Below are positions 1-8,716 of a stretch of DNA of 64,000 bases, one piece after another. The notes beneath the pieces are model-generated. The model was not told the DNA's origin. It ran no database searches and saw nothing but the letters and a program-made list of their open reading frames with translations. Source of the DNA: Singulisphaera sp. GP187 (GTDB taxonomy: Bacteria; Planctomycetota; Planctomycetia; Isosphaerales; Isosphaeraceae). The stretch is from positions 1,268,727 to 1,332,726 of the forward strand of contig NZ_FSRB01000002.1 of assembly GCF_900129635.1 (NCBI RefSeq), given 5' to 3'. Every line of letters begins with the position of its first letter. The stretch's first letter is position 1. The translations under genes and the position numbers were made by a program.

Positions 1-1069
1 CGTTCCACTGCTTGAGCGACGCAACGTCGATGAGGTTGTTGGGCCGGAACTCCGGGGCGTTGGCAATGGGCAAGCCGAGGGGAACGGTGGCGCGAAACAC
101 GGCGACCTGCCCCTGGTAGCGCGCCATGATGCCCGCTTGGCCGGAGAGTTCCCGGGTGGCGACCTTGCCCCCCTCCGCAACGTCGGCCACCTCGGGGTCG
201 TTCGACTGGTATTGTGCCCAGCGGGTCACGTCCTCGGTGGTCCCATCGGTATAGTGGGCCGTCACGATCATCTGCTGTGAGGTCCCGCGGGTCATGACGC
301 GGGAGTCGGGATAGATTTCGATCCCCGAAACCGTGGGGTCGGTCGCCTTGCCGACGGGCATCCCTCCCCCGATCCAGCGGCTGATCACGCGATACTCTTG
401 CGAATCGGCTTTGAGCCGCTTGCCGCCACCATGCGGGACGGTCGCGGTTCCCTTGGTCAGGAGCAGGCTCTGCTCGGGCCGCGCGGGGAAGAGCCGTCGC
501 CCGCGCCCTTCCTTGACCAGTGCCTCGTAGTCGAGGATCGGCTCGAAGCCGAGCAGGCTGAGCCGGAACCCATTTTGGCCGCTGGCCTTGCCGTGGCACC
601 CGCCGGAGTTGCAGCCGAGCTTGGTGAAGATAGGCACGACCTGGTTGGCGAAGTTGACCGTCCGCTCCGCGGTGAACTCGGTGACGGTCACGGGCACGTC
701 GACCGTCCGCTCGCCCCACCGCACGGTGATGGTCGCCGCGCCGTCTCCCTTCGCGGAGATCATCCCTGAGGCGTCGATTTCCGCGACCTTGGGGTCTGAC
801 GACCCGAACTTGGCCTGAGCCGACTCGTCCCGCGCGGCGGAGTCACTGGCAATCACCTCGACCGCCAGTTGCTGGACCGAGTCGGGCCCGCGGAGGACCA
901 CCCGAGGCGGAACGACCCGGAGCGAGTCCGCCACGGATCCAGCTTGGGGCGGCTGATCGGCCCAGGCGGCGGTGGCGCAAAATCCCCAGAGGAGGAGGAC
1001 GCGAGTCGCCTGGAGGGACGTCGACCAAGGGTTCGAGCGAAGAATCCGTGTCATCCGCCGTCGTTGCAT
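1..1069 (-). CDS. Secreted Ig-like/c-type cytochrome-like domain protein (DUF1549-associated family), 3' end missing
   Basis: The reading frame runs from an ATG at 1069 and leaves the window at base 1, so about 356 N-terminal residues are visible. It starts with a basic stretch and a hydrophobic signal peptide ending near AWA-D (residue ~38). Two bacterial Ig-like (BIG2-type) regions flank a haem-like motif GCNSGGCHG at about residue 152. This spacing (C-x4-CH) is typical of the planctomycete proteins that continue into DUF1549/DUF1553 domains. The missing C-terminus prevents a firm family call. The protein is inferred to be exported and possibly to bind haem. The nearest downstream neighbour lies outside the window. 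The upstream side is the tRNA-Lys region. Confidence 0.8.
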   Translation of the reverse strand, partial: MQRRRMTRILRSNPWSTSLQATRVLLLWGFCATAAWADQPPQAGSVADSLRVVPPRVVLRGPDSVQQLAVEVIASDSAARDESAQAKFGSSDPKVAEIDASGMISAKGDGAATITVRWGERTVDVPVTVTEFTAERTVNFANQVVPIFTKLGCNSGGCHGKASGQNGFRLSLLGFEPILDYEALVKEGRGRRLFPARPEQSLLLTKGTATVPHGGGKRLKADSQEYRVISRWIGGGMPVGKATDPTVSGIEIYPDSRVMTRGTSQQMIVTAHYTDGTTEDVTRWAQYQSNDPEVADVAEGGKVATRELSGQAGIMARYQGQVAVFRATVPLGLPIANAPEFRPNNLIDVASLKQWN

Positions 1070-1237
1070 CGCAGAGCGTCTCCCTTGGCAGCCTCCTTTG
1101 ATCGGAGGGGTTCGATGTTCACTCTACAATCCTCCCACCGCCTCGACAACCTTTTTGTTAAATACTTCTTTCACGTCGCGGCGATGCGACGCGGGAATTC
1201 GTTCGCATTTTTCCGTCTTCGAATCCGCGGCGGGGTC

Positions 1238-1266
1238 TGGACGTGGCCGCCGCGGATGTTTATTCT
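1238..1266 (+). promoter_or_regulatory. Possible sigma-70 promoter of the tRNA-Lys gene
   Basis: TGGACG (1238-1243) and TATTCT (1261-1266) are separated by 17 bases and lie 13 bases before the first base of the tRNA. Both are imperfect matches to TTGACA and TATAAT. The position is what a tRNA promoter would need, but planctomycete promoters are poorly defined, so this is a suggestion only. Confidence 0.35.
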
Positions 1267-1279
1267 ATGGGGGCAGTCT

Positions 1280-1682
1280 GACCGGGTAGCTCAGTCGGTA
1301 GAGCAACGGACTTCAACAACGGAACGCCGAACGAAGCAGAAAGTAATAGGAGCCTCTCGCGGGAAGAAACCGAACCGCGAAGAGTGAATGCCGCAGTATG
1401 CTGGGACGCCCTGAGAGCTTCACCACCACAACGTCGCCGGTAACGGCAAGCGTGAAGGTCTGAAAAGGTGAAGATTGGGTAATCAGCAGGCAAGGGACCG
1501 GCGGATCGCCGGCCTCGGCCCCAGAGACTAGACGCGGCACGCCTGAGATGGCGATGGGATAGTCCAGACGCTCAACACCTGAAGAGTGCTTTTTTCCTTC
1601 AACGCGAAGGCTTCAGGGGGTCGGTGAAAGCCGATGAGGTACGTTAATCCGTTGGTCGAGGGTTCGAGCCCCTCCCCGGTCA
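1280..1682 (+). tRNA. tRNA-Lys(UUU), interrupted by a group I intron
   Basis: The two exons, 1280-1313 and 1644-1682, join into a complete cloverleaf. The acceptor stem GACCGGG pairs with CCCGGTC over 7 bp. The D stem is GCTC/GAGC, the anticodon stem ACGGA/TCCGT, and the T arm GAGGG-TTCGAGC-CCCTC. The spliced anticodon loop is CTTTTAA, giving anticodon UUU. The discriminator base is A, and CCA is not encoded. The body closely resembles other bacterial tRNA-Lys genes. Neither exon works alone because the break falls between bases 34 and 35, inside the anticodon. The gene stands alone, followed by a strong hairpin. Confidence 0.9.
1314..1643 (+). ncRNA. Group I self-splicing intron in tRNA-Lys anticodon (about 330 nt)
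   Basis: The upstream exon ends in U and the intron ends in G, as group I splicing requires. The conserved core is readable. A P/Q-like AATCAGCAGGCAAG lies at 1481-1494, an R element CAGAGACTAGACG at 1522-1534 and an S element GATAGTCC at 1558-1565. Between Q and R there is a CCGGC-GGATC-GCCGG type hairpin. A stem CTCTCGCGG/CCGCGAAGAG at about 1354-1385 fits P2. CCTGAAG (1578-1584) pairs with CTTCAGG (1611-1617) as a P9-like stem. The layout resembles the small bacterial tRNA introns of subgroup IC3. No homing endonuclease frame is present. Splice boundaries come from tRNA structure, not from experiment. Confidence 0.88.
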
Positions 1683-1712
1683 CTTCAGAATCGTCTTGTT
1701 CCGTGAGACACC

Positions 1713-1758
1713 AATCATCCCAGGCTCGGAATCGAAAGGTTCCGAGCCTGGGATGATT
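1713..1758 (+). terminator. Hairpin after tRNA-Lys
   Basis: A perfect 19-bp inverted repeat (1713-1731 with 1740-1758) encloses an 8-base loop 30 bases after the tRNA. No T tract follows, so it may stop or protect the transcript rather than act as a classical intrinsic terminator. Confidence 0.6.
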
Positions 1759-2196
1759 GTGATTCCGCCCTTCCCTTCCTGACGCACGGCTCACCCGACA
1801 TCGATCTCCTCAGGTTGGTTTCCTGCCCTGCCCTGCCCTCTCCTCCCGGGTCGGCACTCTGCTGATCCATTGACTTTGGTTTCGCCAAATTCCCAGGATG
1901 TCGAACTCACGGCGATGCTTTTCGTGGGCGGATCGAACAGGCCATCGGTTGAGTGAATGAATCGCCACACTCACCGCGTTAGTCGAGACTTGTGGATGCA
2001 AGTTGTTGAGTGTTAACTGCTTTGTTTAATCAGTATTTATGAATGTATTAATTGGAGGCGTTTTTTCACAGCCTCATTAGCGGACCCTACGATTCAGATT
2101 GGCTTCGCACCCACGCTGGGGTAAAGTTATGTCCGCAAGTCATTGCGGTGGCAAGGGACCGAAGCCGGCCCCTCGCCACTCATGGTGTCAACCGCG
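1759..2196. other. Intergenic, no gene recognised
   Basis: No frame here has protein-like composition. The stretch at 1980-2060 is AT-richer than its surroundings. I see no RNA gene or repeat. Confidence 0.5.
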
Positions 2197-3492
2197 TTAG
2201 AGCCCTTGTTTTTCCAGGCTATAGGGCACGACCTTCACGCCACGGTTCGACCTGAGCGGCAGCAAGGCATGCTTGAGCGCCGCCTGTTGCTCGGTCCAAC
2301 GCAAACCCGCCAGAGGCGTGACGTTTGGGGCCTGCTGCTCGGGGTCACGGAACTCGTTGGCATCCAGCAAGGAGACGATATCTCCCTTGCCGAGTTCGAG
2401 CGTGTTGATCAGGTCGGCCGTGGCGGCGAGATGACGCTCTGCGTGCTCTGCGCCCCCGGCATCAATGAGCACCATGAGGCCGATGGCGATATCCGCCTGC
2501 TTCAGGTCGGACACGAGCGCAACGAGATCGCTGTTCTCCCACGCTTTCCGGTAAAGGCCGCGAACCGTCGGGTCGCCCGATTCCACTCCCAAGGTCACCC
2601 GGCGCAACTGGAGTTGGCGATACGTCCGCCACTGCTCGAGCGTCGGCCGCGGCGATGCCAGATTGTCGAGGAACGCGTGGACGGCCTCGAGCCTGGGGGC
2701 CTCGCCGGTCGTCGCGCACAACTCACTCCGGGCGATGGTTTCCAGCAGGGCCACGATCTCGTCGTTCGGCCGACGCAGGACGTCGCTGCCCGCCAGAAAG
2801 AGAGTGCGATACTGGAGCAGGCGCTGGCCGTAGAGCTTGGCAACTTCGCGCGTGTGGGTGGCGAACTCCGGGATCGATCGTTGGTAGTGCGGAGCCGCCG
2901 CTCCCCCGCCAAAGGCGATCCCATCGGCGTGGCCCAGCGTGGCCTGGAGGATCAGGGCGTTCTGGCTGTCCGGCGGCAAGAAGGGCAAGACGCCGTAGGT
3001 AGCCAGGTACTTTTCGCGATGCGCGAACCAGGCCGTCGCGTCCCACTCCACGATCCGCCCAAGGAAGTCGTACAGCTCATCCGACGAAAGGGGCTGGGCC
3101 TTCGAGGGGGGGTCGGCACGTTTCAGGCGACCCGAACTCAGCGCCTCGAGCAGGTCGAGGGCCGTCGCTCGGATCGAGGCGTCGAGGTCGCTCGCTTCGG
3201 CGAAGAACAGGGTGCGTCGCTTCAAAACCATGTTCACCCCCTCACGGACTCGATCGATCGCCTGGATCGTCGTGTCGAGTCCCTTGAGGTAATGGATCCC
3301 GTGGATGAACGCGCGCTGCCAGCGGCCTTCCCGATCGAAGTGATAGATCGGCCCATCGCCGTAGTAGAGCGAGAACGCTCCCTGCTTGAATCCGGCGAAG
3401 ATCGGATCTCCCAGGGGGGGGCGAAGCATGACGCGAACGCCGTAGAGCACGCCGGTATCAAGCAGGCATTCGGCTTCGGTCTGCAGGGCCAT
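2197..3492 (-). CDS. Radical-SAM-fold protein lacking the iron-sulfur cysteines
   Basis: The frame is open from further upstream, but the ATG at 3492 (MALQTEAECLL) is preferred. It gives 431 aa and leaves room for the divergent gene's promoter. The C-terminal half reads like a radical SAM barrel. RRVTLGVESGDPTVRGLY matches the 'GvESG' strand, followed by a 'GLMVLIDAGG' strand. The segment NALILQATLG...LFLAGSDVL lines up with the usual NSLLLQVTYGCPxxxCxFC...FLADGDAL region. Here the cysteine cluster is replaced by GHADGIAFGG, so a 4Fe-4S/SAM cofactor cannot be bound in the normal way. The function is unknown. It may be a degenerate or repurposed member. Confidence 0.65.
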   Translation of the reverse strand: MALQTEAECLLDTGVLYGVRVMLRPPLGDPIFAGFKQGAFSLYYGDGPIYHFDREGRWQRAFIHGIHYLKGLDTTIQAIDRVREGVNMVLKRRTLFFAEASDLDASIRATALDLLEALSSGRLKRADPPSKAQPLSSDELYDFLGRIVEWDATAWFAHREKYLATYGVLPFLPPDSQNALILQATLGHADGIAFGGGAAAPHYQRSIPEFATHTREVAKLYGQRLLQYRTLFLAGSDVLRRPNDEIVALLETIARSELCATTGEAPRLEAVHAFLDNLASPRPTLEQWRTYRQLQLRRVTLGVESGDPTVRGLYRKAWENSDLVALVSDLKQADIAIGLMVLIDAGGAEHAERHLAATADLINTLELGKGDIVSLLDANEFRDPEQQAPNVTPLAGLRWTEQQAALKHALLPLRSNRGVKVVPYSLEKQGL

Positions 3493-3716
3493 GTCGGCAA
3501 GATCCTCGGTCGGATTGGGGGTCGGAAGCAAGCGGCGAGGAGGCGACTCTTTCTCGATCCCAAGTCGAGGCTGGCAACCCGGGTCGGTCGTGAGAAAGCG
3601 CCCTCCGCGCCCATCGCAACTTGCATTATACTCCCGCGCCGAGCGGCGCGAACCTTCGCTTTGCCCCAAGATTTCTGACGAGAATCGAATCCGTCAGGAA
3701 ACCCACGGAGGGAACC

Positions 3717-5420
3717 TTGGCCCCAACGTCCCTTCCGCCACTCTTCGGACCCGAGGCCGGAGTGCCGCGTGGGCGGCGCCTCCTCGAGCCCGTGCTGATC
3801 GGCCTGCTGGCCCTGACGTTGAACCTCGCGGGCAACGGTCGAACGAGCCTCTGGGACCGCGACGAGCCGAGATACTCGGCCTGCGTCCGCGAGATGCGTG
3901 CGCGGGGCGATTGGATCCGGCCGACCTTCAACGGTGAACCGCGCTATCATAAGCCAATCCTGATCTACTGGCTGATGCGCGGGGGAGTCGCGCTCGGGGG
4001 CGATAACCCGTTTGGATGCCGCCTGGTCTCGTCGCTCGCGGGAGTCGGCACGTGCCTGCTCGTCAGGGCGATGGGCCGGCGCATGCTCGGCCCTCGGGTG
4101 GGGACGCTCGCCGCGCTGATGCTCGCGACGGCGCCGATCATGGTCACCGAGTCGAAGCTCGCGACGACCGACGCCACGCTGACGTTCTGGCTCGTCGGGG
4201 CCCAGTTCTGCCTCTGGGAACTGGCGCGGCGGCCCTCGCGGCGGCTCGCCGCGGGGTTCTGGGCGTTGATCGCGCTGGCGACGCTCACCAAGGGGCCGGT
4301 CGGCGCCGCGATGATTGCGGTCTCGGGAGTCGTCTCCTGGTGGTGGGGAGGGCCGACCGCTTGCTGGAGCCGGCTGCGCTGGCGCTGGGGCTTGAGCGGG
4401 TTCTTGCTCGTGGTCGCCCCCTGGCTCGTGACGATTGGCCTGGTTTCCCATGGAGAGTTCTTTCGCTTCGCCATTGGAGAACAAGTGATTCACCGGGTGG
4501 CGAGCGGCATGGAGCAACATACCGGCTACCCGGGCTATTACCTCGTCACGACGCTCGGCACGTTCCACCCCTGGTCGGCCCTGTTGCCCGCGGCGCTCTT
4601 CGGAGCCTGGTCAAGGCGGCGGGAGCACCCCCTGTTCGGCTTTCTGTTGGGGTGGGCCGTCGGTCCACTCGTGCTGCTGGAATGCGTCCAGACGAAGCTG
4701 GTCCACTACTATTTGCCCGCGATCCCCGCGTGTGCGCTTCTGGCCGCCTGGCTGATCGCACTGGTGGTCAAGGAAGGGGTCAACCTCAGGCGCTGGCCGT
4801 TGGGACGGGTCGGAGTCGGCCTGCTGGGCGGCACCGCGGTCGTGCTTCTGGTCGGTCTGGTCGCGGGAACATCAATGCTTCCCGCCAGCCTCCGCAGTCC
4901 GCTCCTGTTCCTGGCGATCGTTCTGGCCGCCGGCACCACGTACGCGATCGTGCTGATCGTTCGCGGGTTGACCGAACGGGCGGTGGGAAGTCTGGTGGCG
5001 ACCTGGGCGATCCTCATGCTCGCCATGGGCGCGTGGCTGCTTCCGGCAGCCGAACCGTACCGAACGCCTCGGATCGTGGGCGAGCGGTTCGCGGCGCTCG
5101 CAAAAGCGCATGGCGCCCAGCCGATCCTCCACTCGTACCAAGAGCCGAGTGTGATCTACGCGTACGGTCACCCGTTGCCGACCGTCCGCAACTGGTCGCA
5201 AGTCAAGAAGCTGGTGCTCCGGTACGGCGCCGTGACCACGGCGGTCCTCCCCCGAGAGCTCAGCGCCTTTCTCGCTCGGCCCGAATATGAAGTGGAACGA
5301 CTCGGTCATCTGACCGGCTACAACCTCAACAAGGGGCAGTGCGAGTCGCTCGAGTTCATCCTGCTCAGAATGAACCCGTCAGTGCGGCTCACGCATCTCG
5401 AGCAGTCGCCCATAGAGTGA
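3717..5420 (+). CDS. ArnT/PMT-like family 39 glycosyltransferase
   Basis: This multi-spanning membrane protein (567 aa from a TTG at 3717, preceded by GGAGGGA at 3707-3713) would transfer a sugar from a lipid-phosphate donor at the outer face of the membrane. After the first membrane helix comes the acidic loop motif WDRDEPRYS (about residue 46), typical of GT39/ArnT enzymes, then YHKPILIYWL. More than ten hydrophobic segments follow, and a soluble C-terminal domain starts near residue 450. The frame is open upstream to an ATG at 3621, but that extension lacks membrane-protein character and would reach further into the divergent promoter region. The 3' end overlaps the convergent glycosyltransferase gene by 42 bp. 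Acceptor and sugar cannot be told from sequence. Confidence 0.82.
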   Translation: MAPTSLPPLFGPEAGVPRGRRLLEPVLIGLLALTLNLAGNGRTSLWDRDEPRYSACVREMRARGDWIRPTFNGEPRYHKPILIYWLMRGGVALGGDNPFGCRLVSSLAGVGTCLLVRAMGRRMLGPRVGTLAALMLATAPIMVTESKLATTDATLTFWLVGAQFCLWELARRPSRRLAAGFWALIALATLTKGPVGAAMIAVSGVVSWWWGGPTACWSRLRWRWGLSGFLLVVAPWLVTIGLVSHGEFFRFAIGEQVIHRVASGMEQHTGYPGYYLVTTLGTFHPWSALLPAALFGAWSRRREHPLFGFLLGWAVGPLVLLECVQTKLVHYYLPAIPACALLAAWLIALVVKEGVNLRRWPLGRVGVGLLGGTAVVLLVGLVAGTSMLPASLRSPLLFLAIVLAAGTTYAIVLIVRGLTERAVGSLVATWAILMLAMGAWLLPAAEPYRTPRIVGERFAALAKAHGAQPILHSYQEPSVIYAYGHPLPTVRNWSQVKKLVLRYGAVTTAVLPRELSAFLARPEYEVERLGHLTGYNLNKGQCESLEFILLRMNPSVRLTHLEQSPIE

Positions 5421-6545
5421 GCGGAGCTGGGCGGTCATCGTCTCGTGCCGGAACTGGTGTGCGAACCGCTCACGCCCTTCGCGCCCGAGTGCCTCGCGAA
5501 GCGCGGGGGCGGCAGCCAACCGGAGGATCGCGGCCTGAAGCCCCGGCAGGTCGCGCGGCGGAAGGAGCACGCCGGTCTCGGGCAGCACCACTTCGCGGGC
5601 TCCATCGACGTCATAGCTGATGACCGGGCGACCGGTCAGCAGCCCTTGCGGCAAGACCCGCGCCAGCCCCTCGCGCAGGCTCGGATGGACGATGGCGTCC
5701 ATCGCGGCGAGCAGTTCGGGAATTCGCTGTGGGGGAACCAGGCCCACGAACTGGAAGGCGTGGCGGAGCCCGAGCCGCTCGGTCTCGGCGATCAGACGGT
5801 CGCGGAGCAGGCCGTCGCCGATAAACACGAACCGGACCTTCGGGTTGGCCGCGAGCACGGCGGGCGCCACCGCGAGGATATCGTCGTGCCCCTTGCGTTC
5901 GAAGAGCCGGGCCACCGTGCCGAACGCAATCGCATCGTCGTCCAACCCAAGCTCGTGCCGGACCTCCACGCGAGTCCTGGGCGGGTTGAGGAACGCCTCG
6001 ACGTCCATGCCGCTGTAGACCGTGCTGTACTGCTCGGGTCGCCCGACTCCGGCCTCAAGGGCCTGGTCGGTCATGGCGTCACAGACGCTCACGATCGCGT
6101 GGCACCGGTTCGCGGCCCACCGTTCGAGCGCCACATAGGCCCGGTTCTTGAGCGCGGATTCGGAAGGGCCGAACGGCAGCCCGTGGATCGTGTGGATCAC
6201 GGCGGGAACTTTTTCATGCCAGGCCGCGGCACGCCCGCTGATCCCTGCCTTGGAGCTATGCGTGTGGACGACCTCGGGCTGCAAGCGGCGGATCGCCTGG
6301 CGAAGGAGGCGATAGGCCCGAAAGTCGGTCCCCGGGCGCACCGCGCGGACCAACTCGGGCATCAACTCGACCTTGAGGCCCAGTTGCTCGGCACGGCCGA
6401 ACAGATCCCCCTCTGGCCCCTCGGCCGGCCCGGTGATCAAGGTCACGTCGTCGCCGTACCGATGATGCAAGCCTTCGACCGTCAGGAGCGTGTTTTCCTG
6501 GGCCCCACCGATAATCAATCGAGTAATGACGTGAATAATTCGCAT
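5379..6545 (-). CDS. Family 4 glycosyltransferase
   Basis: This 388-aa protein has the two Rossmann halves of a GT-B enzyme. The N-terminus MRIIHVITRLIIGGAQENT carries the glycine-rich acceptor-side loop of GT4 proteins. The C-terminal half has GTVARLFERKGHDD and then HPSLREGLARVLPQGLLTG, which stands in for the nucleotide-sugar binding EX7E motif with Q at the second acidic position. It is expected to be a cytoplasmic or membrane-associated enzyme that builds polysaccharide or glycolipid. It lies convergent with, and overlaps, the GT39 gene. Substrate unknown. Confidence 0.85.
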   Translation of the reverse strand: MRIIHVITRLIIGGAQENTLLTVEGLHHRYGDDVTLITGPAEGPEGDLFGRAEQLGLKVELMPELVRAVRPGTDFRAYRLLRQAIRRLQPEVVHTHSSKAGISGRAAAWHEKVPAVIHTIHGLPFGPSESALKNRAYVALERWAANRCHAIVSVCDAMTDQALEAGVGRPEQYSTVYSGMDVEAFLNPPRTRVEVRHELGLDDDAIAFGTVARLFERKGHDDILAVAPAVLAANPKVRFVFIGDGLLRDRLIAETERLGLRHAFQFVGLVPPQRIPELLAAMDAIVHPSLREGLARVLPQGLLTGRPVISYDVDGAREVVLPETGVLLPPRDLPGLQAAILRLAAAPALREALGREGRERFAHQFRHETMTAQLRSLYGRLLEMREPH

Positions 6546-6571
6546 GAATGTTAATCAATAACTCAGACAGG

Positions 6572-7342
6572 TCAGCGTGAGGGGACGGGATCGACCTCGT
6601 CAGCGTGGCCGTAGCGGACGACGAGCATGAAGAGTCCTTGAGGGGGGGCGGTCGGCCCTGCCTCGCGCCGGTCCTCGGCGACGAGCGCCTCCCGGACCCG
6701 AGACTCGGCCCAGCGCCCGGTGCCGACCAGTAGGAGCGTCCCCGTGATCGATCGCACCATGTTATACAAGAATCCGTCGGCCTCGACCTCGACCCACACG
6801 GAGTTCTGCTTGCGTGTCACGGCGATGTCGAAGATCGTCCGGACGCTGCTCGTGCGGTTGGGCCACTGGGTCTCAAAGCTATGAAAGTCGTGCCGCCCCT
6901 TCAGAGCCTGCGCCGCGCGATGCATCGCGGCCACGTCGATCGGCTGGTAGACGTGATAGCTGTAGCGGGTCTGGAACGGGTCGGCGATCCGGCCGTTGTC
7001 GATCACGTAGCGGTAGCGTTTCGACTTGGCGTCGAGGGTCGAATGAAACGCTTGGGGCATGTCCCAGGCGTTTCGGATCCGGATATCGTGCGGAAGCGTG
7101 GCGTTGAGGGCCTTGACGAAGACCTCGGGCGCGTGCCGGGAGACCGTGTAGAAGTGGGCGACCTGGCCAATCGCATGCACGCCGGCGTCGGTTCGGCCGC
7201 TGGCGTTGGTGACCGCCGCGGCACCGGTCAGGCGCTGGATCGCCTCTTCCAGGGTTTGCTGGACCGTCCGCCGGTCCGGCTGGCGCTGCCAGCCGGAGAA
7301 ATCGGTGCCGTCGTAGCTCAGCAGGAGCTTGATATTGCGCAT
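6572..7342 (-). CDS. truA: tRNA pseudouridine(38-40) synthase
   Basis: TruA turns uridines 38-40 of the anticodon arm into pseudouridine. The 256-aa protein begins MRNIKLLLSYDGTDFSGWQRQ and contains the catalytic-aspartate motif GRTDAGVHA near residue 50. RYRYVIDN and FLYNMVR follow in the second domain, all standard for the family. A GTG 15 bases upstream (7357) is an alternative start, but the ATG at 7342 fits family length. It lies 90 bp downstream of asd on the same strand and may share its transcript. Confidence 0.93.
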   Translation of the reverse strand: MRNIKLLLSYDGTDFSGWQRQPDRRTVQQTLEEAIQRLTGAAAVTNASGRTDAGVHAIGQVAHFYTVSRHAPEVFVKALNATLPHDIRIRNAWDMPQAFHSTLDAKSKRYRYVIDNGRIADPFQTRYSYHVYQPIDVAAMHRAAQALKGRHDFHSFETQWPNRTSSVRTIFDIAVTRKQNSVWVEVEADGFLYNMVRSITGTLLLVGTGRWAESRVREALVAEDRREAGPTAPPQGLFMLVVRYGHADEVDPVPSR

Positions 7343-7432
7343 GGGAAAAGAGTTCACCCCAACGCCGCCGCGGGCCGACCTCGACGCCGTTGCGATGTCT
7401 GACCTCGTTCTGCTCGCTCCAATCGTTCCGAC

Positions 7433-8449
7433 TCAGGCCCCGACCGGTTTGAGCTTGAGCAACTCCTCGGCGATCTGAACGGCGTTGGTTGCAGCCCCCT
7501 TGCGGAGGTTGTCGCTGACGCACCAGAAGAGCAGAGCGTTGGGGTTGTGGAGGTCCTGGCGAATCCGGCCGACGAACACCTCGTCGCGGTCGGAGCACGA
7601 GGCAGGCAGGGGATAGAGCCGCGACGCCGGGTCGTCAACCACGACCAGGCCGGGAGCGCTCGCCCAGACTTGGCGGGCCGCTTCGGGAGTGATCGGCCGT
7701 TCGGTCTCGATCATGATCGACTCGCTGTGACAGTTCAGCACGGGAACGCGAATGCAGGTGGGGCAGACGTCGATCGTGTCGTCTCCCATGATCTTCCTGG
7801 TCTCGAGGACCATTTTGATCTCTTCCTTCGTATAGCCGTTGGGAAGGAAGTCGTCGATCTGCGGGAGGCAATTGAACGCGATCGGGTGGGCAAACTTGCT
7901 CGGCGCAGGGGCGTCCTGACCGTTGACGTGGGCCTCGGTCTGCGATTGCAGTTCGTGGATCCCCTTCTGACCGGCCCCCGAGACGGCCTGGTAGGTGCTC
8001 ACGATGACCCGGCGGATCCGGAAGGCGTCGTGCAAGGGCTTCAGGGCCACGACCATCTGGATCGTCGAGCAGTTCGGGTTGGCGATAATCCCATGGTGCC
8101 GACCCACGTCTTGGGGGTTGACCTCCGGGACGACCAAGGGCACCTCGGGGTCCATCCGGAAGGCACTTGAGTTGTCGACGACCACCGCCCCAGCGCGAGC
8201 GGCAATCGGGCTGTACTCGCGTGAGATCGACGCCGGCGTGCTCGAGAGGACGATGTCGACGCCGAGGAAGGCCTCGGGGGAGAGAGGCTCGATCGGATAA
8301 TCCTTGCCGCCGAACACCACCGTTTTCCCCGCGCTTCGCGCCGAAGCCAGGAATTTAATCGACCCGATCGGGAACTTGCGTTCCTGAAGCAGGCGGATTA
8401 TGACGTCTCCCACGGCACCACTCGCCCCGACGACGGCAACGCTCTTCAC
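7433..8449 (-). CDS. asd: Aspartate-semialdehyde dehydrogenase
   Basis: Asd reduces aspartyl phosphate to aspartate semialdehyde for lysine, threonine and methionine synthesis and, in peptidoglycan makers, for diaminopimelate. The N-terminus VKSVAVVGASGAVGDVIIRLL is the NADP-binding loop. IANPNCSTIQM holds the catalytic cysteine, and the substrate region follows near STYQAVSGAGQKG. The open frame extends back to 8620, but a GTG at 8449 preceded by a GGGAGA ribosome site gives 338 aa, the usual length. Diverges from purD. Confidence 0.93.
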   Translation of the reverse strand: MKSVAVVGASGAVGDVIIRLLQERKFPIGSIKFLASARSAGKTVVFGGKDYPIEPLSPEAFLGVDIVLSSTPASISREYSPIAARAGAVVVDNSSAFRMDPEVPLVVPEVNPQDVGRHHGIIANPNCSTIQMVVALKPLHDAFRIRRVIVSTYQAVSGAGQKGIHELQSQTEAHVNGQDAPAPSKFAHPIAFNCLPQIDDFLPNGYTKEEIKMVLETRKIMGDDTIDVCPTCIRVPVLNCHSESIMIETERPITPEAARQVWASAPGLVVVDDPASRLYPLPASCSDRDEVFVGRIRQDLHNPNALLFWCVSDNLRKGAATNAVQIAEELLKLKPVGA

Positions 8450-8716
8450 GGCGGTCTCCCTCTCCCTGGCAAAAACCCAAATGAGCCGGTCGGCCCCAGT
8501 TCGACGAACAAAGGCCATCGAACGCGAAGACACGTCGATTCGAAAGTCGGTTCGCGTCGAGAATTCTTCCACGCAGGATCGTCTATCATACGATTCGAGC
8601 GGGAAAGTTTCCAACATCACCGGCGTGTCGGGACTGTTGGGCCTGTGCGACGAGGCCCTTGGTCTTTAGAATAAGGGAATCACAGTCCGCCGAAAGTTCT
8701 TCGTGAGGTTGGCCCG

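Noticed and set aside
2143-3678. Plus-strand 511-codon frame antisense to the radical-SAM-like gene
   Set aside because: No recognisable domain, Arg/Glu-rich shadow composition; the minus-strand frame aligns to a known fold.
3234-4568. 444-codon minus-strand frame across the GT39 gene
   Set aside because: Arg/Pro/Glu-rich shadow frame opposite a clear membrane enzyme.
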